In this document: positions 28,043 to 35,380 of the stretch, piece after piece
How the letters are laid out: every line of letters starts with the position of its first letter
How positions within the stretch are numbered: position 1 is the stretch's first letter
Source: a virus
IMG/VR virus record: IMGVR_UViG_3300043395_002208
Coordinates: 1-40,515 of that record
Length of the DNA stretch: 40,515 nt
Reading direction: 5' to 3' (one strand)
The notes under the pieces: generated by a model
Database searches by the model: none
Told to the model about the DNA's origin: nothing
What the model saw: only the letters and a program-made list of their open reading frames with translations
Position numbers and translations under genes: made by a program

Positions 28043-28867
28043 TCAGCCCTCCGCAATCTCAATGACAACGCTGGGAGTGGATGTGGACGTTGACTCAGGC
28101 AGGCACATCAGCATGAGCGCCGAGTTGTCAAATACCTGGGCTAGGCCGGTCATGTCTGGGCCCCAAGTCTTGTAGGTGTTGGCTTCCACCCGGCCGGCCC
28201 AAAGGCGCCGCAGGAACATAGCCGTCACGGCGCCTGTGGCGCTGGTGGCACCGTTGACGAGGTAGCCATTCATCAGCTGGGCGCCATAATCGCCCGCGTT
28301 CCATGGCACCCGCAGGACGCGGTTGACGGCAACGCCGTTGGTGCTGACCGTGGCGCTGCTTTCGGCCGTGTTGTTGTCCTGGTCCCGATAGCTCATCTGG
28401 AACGTGTGAGCATGGGCCGAGCCGGCAGTGCTCAGCCACACCCACATCTCTACCTCTTCCCATGCCGGGGTGGTTCCGTCAGAGCGAAACGGCAGGCGGC
28501 CAGAAAAGCTGGGCTGTGAGCCGAGGGTGATCGTGGTTGTGCCGCTGGTGGGGATGGTGGTCGGGCCAGCCCAGAACAGCAGGTCGAACAGGGCCAGGGT
28601 CTGGTTGACCGGCGAGAACGCCTCCACCCGCGACAGGTAGCCCTTGTTGCTGCCCTGGAAGTTCTGGATCACCGGAAAGCCGGTGGTGGCGTCCGTGGGC
28701 ACCAGGCCGGTGGTGGTGTTGGCCGGCGCCGCCCCGGCGCCAGGGAACCCAGCCGCGGCAAACGTCGTGGCCCAGTTGCCGGCCGTGGTGGTCACGGCCG
28801 CCGTCTTGCTGATTTGGACGTGCTGTTTGTACGCCCCAATCAGCTGCTCAAAGCTGGTGATCGCCAT
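28043..28867 (-). CDS. Structural protein, duplicate copy B
   Basis: A 274-residue paralogue of the gene directly downstream, at roughly half identity by eye and collinear from MAITSFEQLIGA to EIAEG. It is three bases away from its copy. Differences cluster in the N-terminal 25 residues, the segment around AHAHTFQM and the last 20 residues, as if surface loops diverged after duplication. Two related subunits may form a heteromeric ring or two kinds of the same part. Confidence 0.65.
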   Translation of the reverse strand: MAITSFEQLIGAYKQHVQISKTAAVTTTAGNWATTFAAAGFPGAGAAPANTTTGLVPTDATTGFPVIQNFQGSNKGYLSRVEAFSPVNQTLALFDLLFWAGPTTIPTSGTTTITLGSQPSFSGRLPFRSDGTTPAWEEVEMWVWLSTAGSAHAHTFQMSYRDQDNNTAESSATVSTNGVAVNRVLRVPWNAGDYGAQLMNGYLVNGATSATGAVTAMFLRRLWAGRVEANTYKTWGPDMTGLAQVFDNSALMLMCLPESTSTSTPSVVIEIAEG

Positions 28868-28870
28868 GGA

Positions 28871-29260
28871 TCAAGCCGCCGGCATGGTGCGGGTCCAGCT
28901 GGTCACGGTCACGGTCTGGCCTGAGGCGATGCTCACGTTGTCGAGGGTCAGGTCGCCGCCGCCTCCCGTGGCGGTGATGGTCCCCTCCTCAATGTCGGTG
29001 CCGTTCGTCAGCCGGTAGTGGCCGGCGGTGCCGGTGCCGGATGCCGCAACGGTCCAGCTGCCGTTCAGCGTCACCTGGCCGGAACCGCTGGTGAGCGGGG
29101 TTGTGGGCAGCGTGATCGTCGCCAGGGCGCTGCCACCAGCAGCACTACCCACGCCAGCGGGGGAACCGGTGCGGATCACCAGGGAGGCGCCAGCGGGGAA
29201 CGCTGCCACGTAGGCATCGCGGAACCGATTGCGGGTAACAGTGGAGTGCTGGATAGCCAT
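28871..29260 (-). CDS. Small beta-rich structural protein
   Basis: A 129-residue protein, MAIQHSTVTRNRFRDAYVAA at its start, with Gly/Thr-rich beta strands (NGSWTVAASGTGTAGHYRLT, then TITATGGGGDLTLDNVSIAS). It resembles small phage structural proteins that carry an immunoglobulin- or jelly-roll-like fold, but no family is recognised. It is next to the duplicated structural genes. Confidence 0.6.
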   Translation of the reverse strand: MAIQHSTVTRNRFRDAYVAAFPAGASLVIRTGSPAGVGSAAGGSALATITLPTTPLTSGSGQVTLNGSWTVAASGTGTAGHYRLTNGTDIEEGTITATGGGGDLTLDNVSIASGQTVTVTSWTRTMPAA

Positions 29261-29292
29261 TGTTCTGTCAGGTGGGTGGAGTTGGGATAGAA

Positions 29293-29814
29293 CTAGGTGG
29301 CGAGCGTCATACTCACCTCCTCGACGGTTCCAGTTACGTCGGTGACGACGAGCCACACGAACCGCCCGGCAGGGATCGGCATGTTCTGGACCGTGACCGC
29401 CTGGCCGGTGGTGCTGTTGGTGAGGGTGATCGGTGCTGTAGCCAGTGTTCCCGCAGCGGAGCGATCAGCGGCATACCGAAGCTCGACCGCCACGCTGGGG
29501 GAGTCGCCACGGACCAGACCGCGCACCTGGGCCAGGGTTACCGGCTCCTCGGTGTAGAAGATCGTGAAGGCGTCCCCGGGCCGTGGGTAGGGCACGGTGA
29601 TGGCACGGGGCAGGCCAGGCTCTCCGGGCTCGCCCCGCAGGCTGGCCAGCCATTCGGCCTCGGTGCCGCTGAACCCCTCGGCCACCGCCACGTCGTAGGC
29701 GCTCAGGCCCTGCGGCCCAGGCACCAGCACCCGGACGGTCTTGACCCCGCCATCGCGCGTGACCGTGACCGTGGGCCGGATCACACCGGCAAGATTGATG
29801 ACGGGCTCGGTCAC
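29293..29814 (-). CDS. Tail-fibre-like protein with collagen-like segment
   Basis: A 173-residue protein. Residues about 31-63 carry the frequent tail-fibre motif GPQGLSAYDVAVAEGFSGTE with AEWLASLRGEPGEPG, a short collagen-like helix flanked by the SAYD.A...GF.GTE.EWL module seen in many phage fibres. The rest is beta-rich. It starts with GTG overlapping the upstream stop (GTGA). It may link or trimerise a receptor-binding fibre. Confidence 0.75.
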   Translation of the reverse strand: MTEPVINLAGVIRPTVTVTRDGGVKTVRVLVPGPQGLSAYDVAVAEGFSGTEAEWLASLRGEPGEPGLPRAITVPYPRPGDAFTIFYTEEPVTLAQVRGLVRGDSPSVAVELRYAADRSAAGTLATAPITLTNSTTGQAVTVQNMPIPAGRFVWLVVTDVTGTVEEVSMTLAT

Positions 29815-30155
29815 GCTTCGACCTCCGTCACCCGCTCATCAAGCTCCGCCGGGCCCGACAGCCAGTGATCGCGGGTGCCATCGGCGTTCACCACCAGCAG
29901 ATCCCAGACGCCGCCTTTCCGCACCTCTCGGGTCGTCGTCCAGTCAGCCGAGATCGCCACGGTGAGCAGCGGCGAAACCTCAAGCACCTCGACGTCCAGC
30001 TCAAACAGGAGCGTGCCCCGCTTGGCGTTGTTCCACACCTGAGCCAGCACCGTCTTGCCGGTGCCGGCGAACGGCAGCTCAATCACCTCCCGCAGCGTTG
30101 CCCGCTGCGGAACCACCAGCGTGTACTCAGCGGGAACGACGGTGGAGACGGTCAT
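29811..30155 (-). CDS. Small beta-rich structural protein next to the collagen-like fibre
   Basis: A 114-residue protein (MTVSTVVPAEYTLVVPQRAT, then EVIELPFAGTGKTVLAQVWN) with the pattern of an all-beta domain and a C-terminal charged end (SGPAELDERVTEVEA). In phages such proteins are often baseplate- or fibre-attached and are coupled to a collagen-like neighbour, as here. The ATG overlaps the upstream stop. Confidence 0.6.
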   Translation of the reverse strand: MTVSTVVPAEYTLVVPQRATLREVIELPFAGTGKTVLAQVWNNAKRGTLLFELDVEVLEVSPLLTVAISADWTTTREVRKGGVWDLLVVNADGTRDHWLSGPAELDERVTEVEA

Positions 30156-30388
30156 GCCTCAGGATTCCCCTCCCACGCCTCATCCACCGCCGGCGTTGCA
30201 GGGTCATCGGCGCGGAACGTCCCGTCTGCCTCATGGGCCCGCTTCCGCTTCAGCGGTTTCCGCGCGGGCGGTTCATCGGTGATCACCACCGGCAGCACTT
30301 CACCGGCGGGGCCCGGCAGTCCCACATCCCACCCGGGGTGCGCCTCAGGCACCGTGCCAGGGCAGAAGCTGATCAGTTGCAGAGCCAT
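30152..30388 (-). CDS. Small hypothetical late protein
   Basis: A 78-residue protein (MALQLISFCPGTVPEAHPGW) with a Pro/Glu-rich centre and a basic stretch RKPLKRKRAH before an acidic end. The ATG at 30388 or a GTG one codon earlier may be the start. It follows a hairpin terminator of the gene upstream. Unknown role. Confidence 0.5.
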   Translation of the reverse strand: MALQLISFCPGTVPEAHPGWDVGLPGPAGEVLPVVITDEPPARKPLKRKRAHEADGTFRADDPATPAVDEAWEGNPEA

Positions 30389-30409
30389 CACGGTCTCCAG
30401 AAATGGGAA

Positions 30410-30429
30410 GGCCCCGCCGAAGCAGGGCC
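30410..30429 (-). terminator. Terminator-like hairpin after the capsid-linked gene
   Basis: On the minus strand GGCCCTGC-TTCG-GCGGGGCC forms an 8-bp stem (one G-U pair) followed by TTCCCATTT. It lies about 15 bp past the stop of the gene at 30445. The T tract is weak, so read-through into the fibre genes is likely. Confidence 0.55.
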
Positions 30430-30444
30430 CAGAGTGCGCTGACC

Positions 30445-31137
30445 TCAGGCGGCCAGCTGGAAGTGGACCACGTTGCCGCTGCCGGCAGGGGCCGCCACGC
30501 CGTTGGTGACGGTGCCGGTCGCCGCAGCGCTGGCCACGTTGGTGTTGGTGCGGGCGTAGCTGATCGTGGTCGCATCCACCGCGGTGATGGTGAAGGTGCC
30601 GTTGAAGACAGCGTTGGAGCTGTTCACGGTCACGCTCTCGCCCACCTGGAGGGTGTGAGCGCCGACGGTCACGGTCGCCACGTTGGAGGTGAGGGCCACG
30701 TTGCTGATGGTCAGATCACCGCTGCCGGGGATCAGCTTCAGCGCCGTCACACGCACGTCGCCGGTGATGGCGGGGGATGCGGCGGCCTTCACCAGGGCCT
30801 CGAGCTGAGCGCCGGAGACGGCGATCTCAGTGGACTTCTTGCCGTTGAAGGCAATGATGCCCACCGTGGCGTAGCCAGTGGGGTTGGCGTCACCGATGGC
30901 ACCACCAAGGGGCACGTGGGCCGCCTTGATGATGTAGCCACCGGCGGAGTTGGCGGCGCCGCCAGAGGCGACGAACTTCACCACGTCGGCGGTGTTGAGC
31001 TTCACCGGCAGCAGGCGAGTGCCAGCGGTGCGGGTCTCGGCGGCGGAGCCTTCACCGGCGCGGACAGAGCCGACCAGGACAGACTCTCGATCGAGTGCGT
31101 AGGCCTTGCGGGCATCGAGCCCAGTAGCGCGAGTCAT
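30445..31137 (-). CDS. Capsid-adjacent structural protein with FNGTF domain
   Basis: A 230-residue protein directly after the major capsid gene. The N-terminal half may be a head-decoration or major tail-type fold (LDARKAYALDRESVLVGSVR, RLLPVKLNTADVVKFVASG). The C-terminal half holds a small domain, VGAHTLQVGESVTVNSSNAV with FNGTFTITAVDATTISYA, also found in the protein at 34707. Decoration protein is the favoured reading by position; a major tail protein is an alternative. Confidence 0.6.
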   Translation of the reverse strand: MTRATGLDARKAYALDRESVLVGSVRAGEGSAAETRTAGTRLLPVKLNTADVVKFVASGGAANSAGGYIIKAAHVPLGGAIGDANPTGYATVGIIAFNGKKSTEIAVSGAQLEALVKAAASPAITGDVRVTALKLIPGSGDLTISNVALTSNVATVTVGAHTLQVGESVTVNSSNAVFNGTFTITAVDATTISYARTNTNVASAAATGTVTNGVAAPAGSGNVVHFQLAA

Positions 31138-31166
31138 GGGAAATCAGGCGATGGGACGAGGTGAAA

Positions 31167-32111
31167 TCAGGCGATGATCGCGCTGTTCTCGATGTTGTAG
31201 AGGCGGGCAGCGGCGCGGGTGTTCTCGATCACGATCGAGATGTGCCACTTGATGCGGGTGAGGAACGTGGGGGTCACGTGCATCTCGCCCACGTCATAGA
31301 CGCTGAGGCCGTACTGACCGTTTGCCTTGCCTTGCAGGCCGCTCACCAGACCATCACCGAAGGCGACGGCGTAGATGGAGGCGGTGCTGCCGGTCTCGTT
31401 GAAGGCCTGCACATCCTCACGGTTGTTGTTCACGTCCGTGGCGATGATGCGGGACTCGCCGTAGTAGGCGACCTGCTTGCCGAACTCATCGGGGCGGAAG
31501 TTGATGTTGCCGCCGATGGAAGAGTCACGGGCAGCGGCCCAGAAGCGGCGGCGGATGCTCTTGGGCACCACCAGCACTTTCTCAGAAGCAGGAGCATCCA
31601 CAGCGTCCAGCAGCTCATCCACAGCGGCGAGGCTGAGGCCGGTGCCGGTGCCGAGGCTGCCGCCGTTGGAGATCGCCTGGCTGGAGCCGATGTTCAGGCG
31701 GGTGGCCAGACCATCAAACTCACGCTGGTTGGAGCCAGCGGCGTTGCCGTTGATGAAGGTGTGCTCGAACCGCATCCGAATGGCGCGGGTGGCCATCTCC
31801 ACCTGGCGGCGGTGGGCCTTGGGACCGTAGAGGTCGATTTTGCTGGAGTCGGTCTTGATGTCCTTGCCGAACACCTTCAGGATCTCGGCCTGAGTGCGGA
31901 CCTGACCGAGGCTGTCGTCCTGCGCCTCATCCAGCAGACGGAACTGCGCATCGGGCAGCTCGTCCTCTTGTGCATAGGCGTAGGCGCCACCTTCGACGTT
32001 CTGCCAGGTGACGAGGCGGGTCAGCTCGGAGGTGTTGAGCTCGGCAATGACGGCCAGCTCACCGGGATCGGTGCGGAGCCGGGCCTGTTCAAAAAGGGTC
32101 AGCGATGCCAT
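31167..32111 (-). CDS. Major capsid protein (HK97-fold candidate)
   Basis: A 314-residue protein with the layout of phage major capsid proteins. It has an N-terminal arm (MASLTLFEQARLRTDPGELA), a helical spine near 90-125 (AHRRQVEMATRAIRMRFEHT), VLVVPKSIRRRFWAAARDSS, a GESRIIATDV strand and the A-domain-like end KWHISIVIENTRAAARLYNI. It follows the scaffold gene in transcription order but is separated from it by a terminator. The HK97 fold is inferred. Confidence 0.75.
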   Translation of the reverse strand: MASLTLFEQARLRTDPGELAVIAELNTSELTRLVTWQNVEGGAYAYAQEDELPDAQFRLLDEAQDDSLGQVRTQAEILKVFGKDIKTDSSKIDLYGPKAHRRQVEMATRAIRMRFEHTFINGNAAGSNQREFDGLATRLNIGSSQAISNGGSLGTGTGLSLAAVDELLDAVDAPASEKVLVVPKSIRRRFWAAARDSSIGGNINFRPDEFGKQVAYYGESRIIATDVNNNREDVQAFNETGSTASIYAVAFGDGLVSGLQGKANGQYGLSVYDVGEMHVTPTFLTRIKWHISIVIENTRAAARLYNIENSAIIA

Positions 32112-32178
32112 GGGAGTGTCACGGAAGGATGGAAGTCACTGCCGCACTGCCGTGGAATCGCTCCATCGGGTGGACATG

Positions 32179-32221
32179 AAAAAAGCGGGCATCCGGTGGA
32201 GTCGCTCCACTGGTTGCCCGC
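32179..32221 (-). terminator. Strong terminator between scaffold and capsid genes
   Basis: On the minus strand GCGGGCA (32215-32221) pairs with TGCCCGC (32185-32191), enclosing an inner stem GTGGAG/CTCCAC with a 3-base loop (32196-32210). Six T residues follow (32179-32184). This is a textbook intrinsic terminator placed in front of the capsid gene. The 65 bp between it and the capsid ATG carries GTGGAATCGCTCCA, an imperfect copy of the inner stem. A separate capsid promoter must lie in this gap or read-through must occur. Confidence 0.85.
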
Positions 32222-32242
32222 AGTGTTCCCTGTTGCCCTAGA

Positions 32243-33016
32243 TCACCCGCCCCACTTGGCGTCGAACAGCTGGGACTTGCTCATGTTCTGAAAGTCCTGG
32301 CCGCGCACACCGCGGACGCCGTTGCTGCTGGTGGTGCCGGATCCTTCGCCGTACTCGCCTTGGAATAGGGCGCCGATGACGGGGCTTGTGGAGGCAAGGC
32401 CCTTCATCCAGGCGATCGGATCGACCCGGCTGCCCTTGTCGTCAAGCACGGGGTCGCCTTGAGCGTCGACGACAAACACCTTGCCGGAGGTCTCATCCAG
32501 TCGGAGGTGGCGACGGCCCTTGGCGGCCATGAAGGTCTCGAAGTAGGTGAGGCCTTCCTCATCACCCCCGGAGCGACCCTTTGCGGCGGAGAAAATCTCC
32601 CGGGCGGCGGTGGTGGTCTGGAGCTCCAGGCGAGCGCTGCGCTCTCGCTCGGCTTCGGCCATGGCCTTTGCCACCGCCTCACCGTGCTTCTGTTCCAGCC
32701 GCAGCTTCTCCGCTTCGGTGAGGGCCTCCCGCTCACGCAGCTGCCGCTCCAGCTCCTCGGCCTTGGTAGTGGCCTGCTGGTAGACCTTGGGATCGAGACC
32801 TTCGACGGCCTTGAGCCGGCGCTCTGCTGCCTTCAGCTCAGCCCGCAGCTTCTGGAGGGTTTTCTTGCCGGCATCCCCCAGGCCGTCGTCATCACCGCTG
32901 CCGCCGTCGCCGGTGCCGCCGTCATCAGATCCGCCACCGCCGCCGTCGCCATCATCACCGGGCTCGACGGTGGGGTAGAGGGCTCGGATTAGCTCCTCGA
33001 AGTGCTTGGTTTTCAT
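32243..33016 (-). CDS. Scaffold protein
   Basis: A 257-residue protein typical of phage scaffolds. It has an acidic Gly/Asp-rich segment at about residues 20-48 and a long charged coiled coil at about 50-140 (LQKLRAELKAAERRLKAVEG, then AEELERQLREREALTEAEKL). The C-terminal basic end includes SKSQLFDAKWGG, a possible capsid-binding tip. Scaffolds guide capsid assembly and leave before DNA entry. It overlaps the upstream small gene (ATGA). Confidence 0.8.
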   Translation of the reverse strand: MKTKHFEELIRALYPTVEPGDDGDGGGGGSDDGGTGDGGSGDDDGLGDAGKKTLQKLRAELKAAERRLKAVEGLDPKVYQQATTKAEELERQLREREALTEAEKLRLEQKHGEAVAKAMAEAERERSARLELQTTTAAREIFSAAKGRSGGDEEGLTYFETFMAAKGRRHLRLDETSGKVFVVDAQGDPVLDDKGSRVDPIAWMKGLASTSPVIGALFQGEYGEGSGTTSSNGVRGVRGQDFQNMSKSQLFDAKWGG

Positions 33017-33168
33017 GTGCCACCGGCATCGCGCCGGGTTAGGGGCTTCTCAGGGTTCCCCGTTGGCTTCGACTTCCTCTTGGCCATGGCGATCCGGTTG
33101 GCGGCCTGGCGCAGCGCGACGGCCTCCAAGAGATCTTCCAGCTGTGGTGAGGTGTCGGGGGCGGTCAT
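33013..33168 (-). CDS. Very small late protein
   Basis: A 51-residue protein: an acidic helix (SPQLEDLLEAVALRQAANRI) and a basic tail (MAKRKSKPTGNPEKPLTRRD). Both ends overlap neighbours as ATGA, so it is part of one coupled transcript between the tail protein and scaffold. Its codons contain the boundary motif GGGAACCCTGAG. Function unknown. Confidence 0.55.
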   Translation of the reverse strand: MTAPDTSPQLEDLLEAVALRQAANRIAMAKRKSKPTGNPEKPLTRRDAGGT

Positions 33169-34703
33169 GGGCTCAGATCCGCAGCGGTGAAGCCCAGCTC
33201 CAGCAGCTTGGCGCGGCAGTAGGACGGCTTTTCCCAGTCCCAGGCAACCAGAAGCTGGTTTGAGAACCCGCCGGATGGTGTTGGCGGTGCAGACCTGAGC
33301 AACTTGCCCTCGTTGCGCCAGGGCAGCTCACTACCGAGAGATCCTGACGAGTAGCTGGGGGGTGTTGTCGTGAGCGATGAGAACGCAATTCGGCCCGCCT
33401 CAATATCGCAGACGACCGGCCCTTTGCAGCTGTAGATCCATTTGCTCGGCAGACTCACCGACCCGGAATAGCTCGCCTGATCTGCGGCTGGTGTCGTAGG
33501 GCTGGCTGATGAGCTGACGGGATTCTGAATCGCCGTGAACACGCCAGGCGTCCACGATTGGGCGCTGATGGTGTCGGTCGTCAGGCCATAGCTCTTGAAC
33601 GGAGAGAGAACCTTGGCCGGTGGCACCACCTTGGTGTTCAGCGACACGGTGAGCGTTTCCCCGCCGCCAATGAAAGTCTGATACGGATTGGTGCGTTGGC
33701 CGGCAGGCTTGCCCGTAACTGTCTGGCTCTGAGTGGTCGTGCCGCTGCCAGTCGCTGCGGGCGTGAGTTCGCTCATCAGAGCACTCAGAGCCGCTGGCAT
33801 CGTGATTTCTCGAATCTTGCCGTGGCCAACGACAAAGCACTTCTCGGTAGTTGAGACGAATGGCGTCGCCTGGCTACCGGCTCCGGTCTGCGTGACCGTG
33901 TAGACCCCTTCCCAGTAAGCGCGAGATTCATCACCGCTACACCCGCTAGAACCTCCGTCAAAGTAGGTGGTATAAAGCGTTTCCTCTAGGTCGGATTGAT
34001 AGCGGCGCATGATCCATTTTTGATCAATCAGCACATCGGCGTGCCTTCTCCTGGCTAGGATGAACACTTCCTTGGAGATCGGCAGGACGACCCACGCACC
34101 GGTGTCGTTGCCAGAGAACACCCCGAAGATGTATTTCTCGTAGTAATACCTTGATCCTTGTGAACTCCAGTACACGAACGAGTCATAGTATTCAGTGGGG
34201 CCTGAATAGCAGGGTGGATCCCTTGGGTCGCGAAGCGGGCCGGCCGAAAACGCAACGGAGTAGGGCCCTAATAGGTTGATTCTGTTGCTTGGACCAGTGT
34301 TGAAATAAGGAGCGGTTGGGTTTCCTAGCTCGCTGACTTGACTGCTTTCAGCAGGCACTGCCGGCCCAATGTCAGTCGGTGCATTAGGAATCGTTGGCTC
34401 AGCCCATTGGATGTAGGACTTGCCGTTGCCGGAATAGACCCGGTAGACCGTCTCCGTGGTGTTGCTCGAAACGGTCTGGATCAGGCCCACCCCCAGCTTG
34501 CCGCCCGTCGGCGATGCTGCGGGCTCCGGTCGTCTGTAACCCAGGTCAGGGCCCTTCTGGATCTGCCGCGTTGATGCCGGAGGCTTGGGGCTGGGCGCAT
34601 CCTTGCCCCGCTGGTTCCGTCTGCGGCGGTTGCCGAGGATTCGATTCTTGACCCGCTCCAGGATGTCCCACGGTGTGGGCTCCAGCTCAACGAAGATCCC
34701 CAT
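33165..34703 (-). CDS. Large tail-region protein, unknown
   Basis: A 512-residue protein with a basic N-terminus (LERVKNRILGNRRRRNQRGK), then a long Ser/Tyr/Gly-rich beta region with Cys pairs (GGSSGCSGDESRAYW, STTEKCFVVGHG, YSCKGPVVCDIEAG). The base composition of the middle is visibly less GC-rich than its neighbours and more irregular, suggesting recent exchange. It may be a tail tip or fibre protein. No family recognised. Confidence 0.6.
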   Translation of the reverse strand: MGIFVELEPTPWDILERVKNRILGNRRRRNQRGKDAPSPKPPASTRQIQKGPDLGYRRPEPAASPTGGKLGVGLIQTVSSNTTETVYRVYSGNGKSYIQWAEPTIPNAPTDIGPAVPAESSQVSELGNPTAPYFNTGPSNRINLLGPYSVAFSAGPLRDPRDPPCYSGPTEYYDSFVYWSSQGSRYYYEKYIFGVFSGNDTGAWVVLPISKEVFILARRRHADVLIDQKWIMRRYQSDLEETLYTTYFDGGSSGCSGDESRAYWEGVYTVTQTGAGSQATPFVSTTEKCFVVGHGKIREITMPAALSALMSELTPAATGSGTTTQSQTVTGKPAGQRTNPYQTFIGGGETLTVSLNTKVVPPAKVLSPFKSYGLTTDTISAQSWTPGVFTAIQNPVSSSASPTTPAADQASYSGSVSLPSKWIYSCKGPVVCDIEAGRIAFSSLTTTPPSYSSGSLGSELPWRNEGKLLRSAPPTPSGGFSNQLLVAWDWEKPSYCRAKLLELGFTAADLSP

Positions 34704-34706
34704 GGC

Positions 34707-35348
34707 TCACGCGTTGTCTTGGCCCAGCAAGATGGTGCCCGCTCGGGATTGACCCGCCGCCAGCGTGATCGCCGGGCTGTAGGCCTTGATGCTGTGCAAG
34801 TAGGTCTCTGGCACCGATCGCACCGCAGTCCCGGTCTGCGCTGCCGGCGTGATCGTGGCGCCGGCCAGTGCGAACTGGAATGAATCCCATCCGGGCACTG
34901 CCGTGATGGTGAAGGTGCCGTTGAATGCAGTCTCTGCCGAGCCCGCGATTGTCACCACGTTCCCCACCGAGAATCCATGGGGCGCACTGGTCGTGATCGT
35001 CGCCGTGCCGCCGGTCCGGCCTGCAGTGGCCAGGTTGGCAATGATCCGTCGGCTGAGCAGCAGGGCCCGGTGGGTGAACGTGAAGCCAGCCCCGGAGGCG
35101 AGGAAGTTCCAGTCGATGGTGGGCTGCTGCCACCGGCCTGCCGTGCCGTTGTAGCTGCCAGCCGCCACGACACCCGTCAGCGCTGCATAGCCGCCGCCGG
35201 AGCACTCCAGCGCCTGCCAAGCCGTGGCCGTTGAGGCCTCTGTGAGGCTGCTGGTGGGGTCATTGGCGAGGAACACCTTGTAGCCCCAACCCTCGTAACA
35301 GAGCTTCCCCTGGCGCTCCAGTTCCTTGGGAGTGATGACAGCGGGCAT
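34707..35348 (-). CDS. Tail-region structural protein with FNGTF domain
   Basis: A 213-residue protein (MPAVITPKELERQGKLCYEG) whose first 110 residues look like a beta-barrel of a tail component (RWQQPTIDWNFLASGAGFTF). An insert at about 120-180 (APHGFSVGNVVTIAG, FNGTFTITAVPGWDSFQFAL) is the same small domain as in the capsid-adjacent protein at 30445. The core may be a tail terminator or major tail protein; evidence is limited to composition and place. Confidence 0.55.
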   Translation of the reverse strand: MPAVITPKELERQGKLCYEGWGYKVFLANDPTSSLTEASTATAWQALECSGGGYAALTGVVAAGSYNGTAGRWQQPTIDWNFLASGAGFTFTHRALLLSRRIIANLATAGRTGGTATITTSAPHGFSVGNVVTIAGSAETAFNGTFTITAVPGWDSFQFALAGATITPAAQTGTAVRSVPETYLHSIKAYSPAITLAAGQSRAGTILLGQDNA

Positions 35349-35380
35349 CAGCGGGCCGTTGGGCTACGGCTCAGGTTTCC

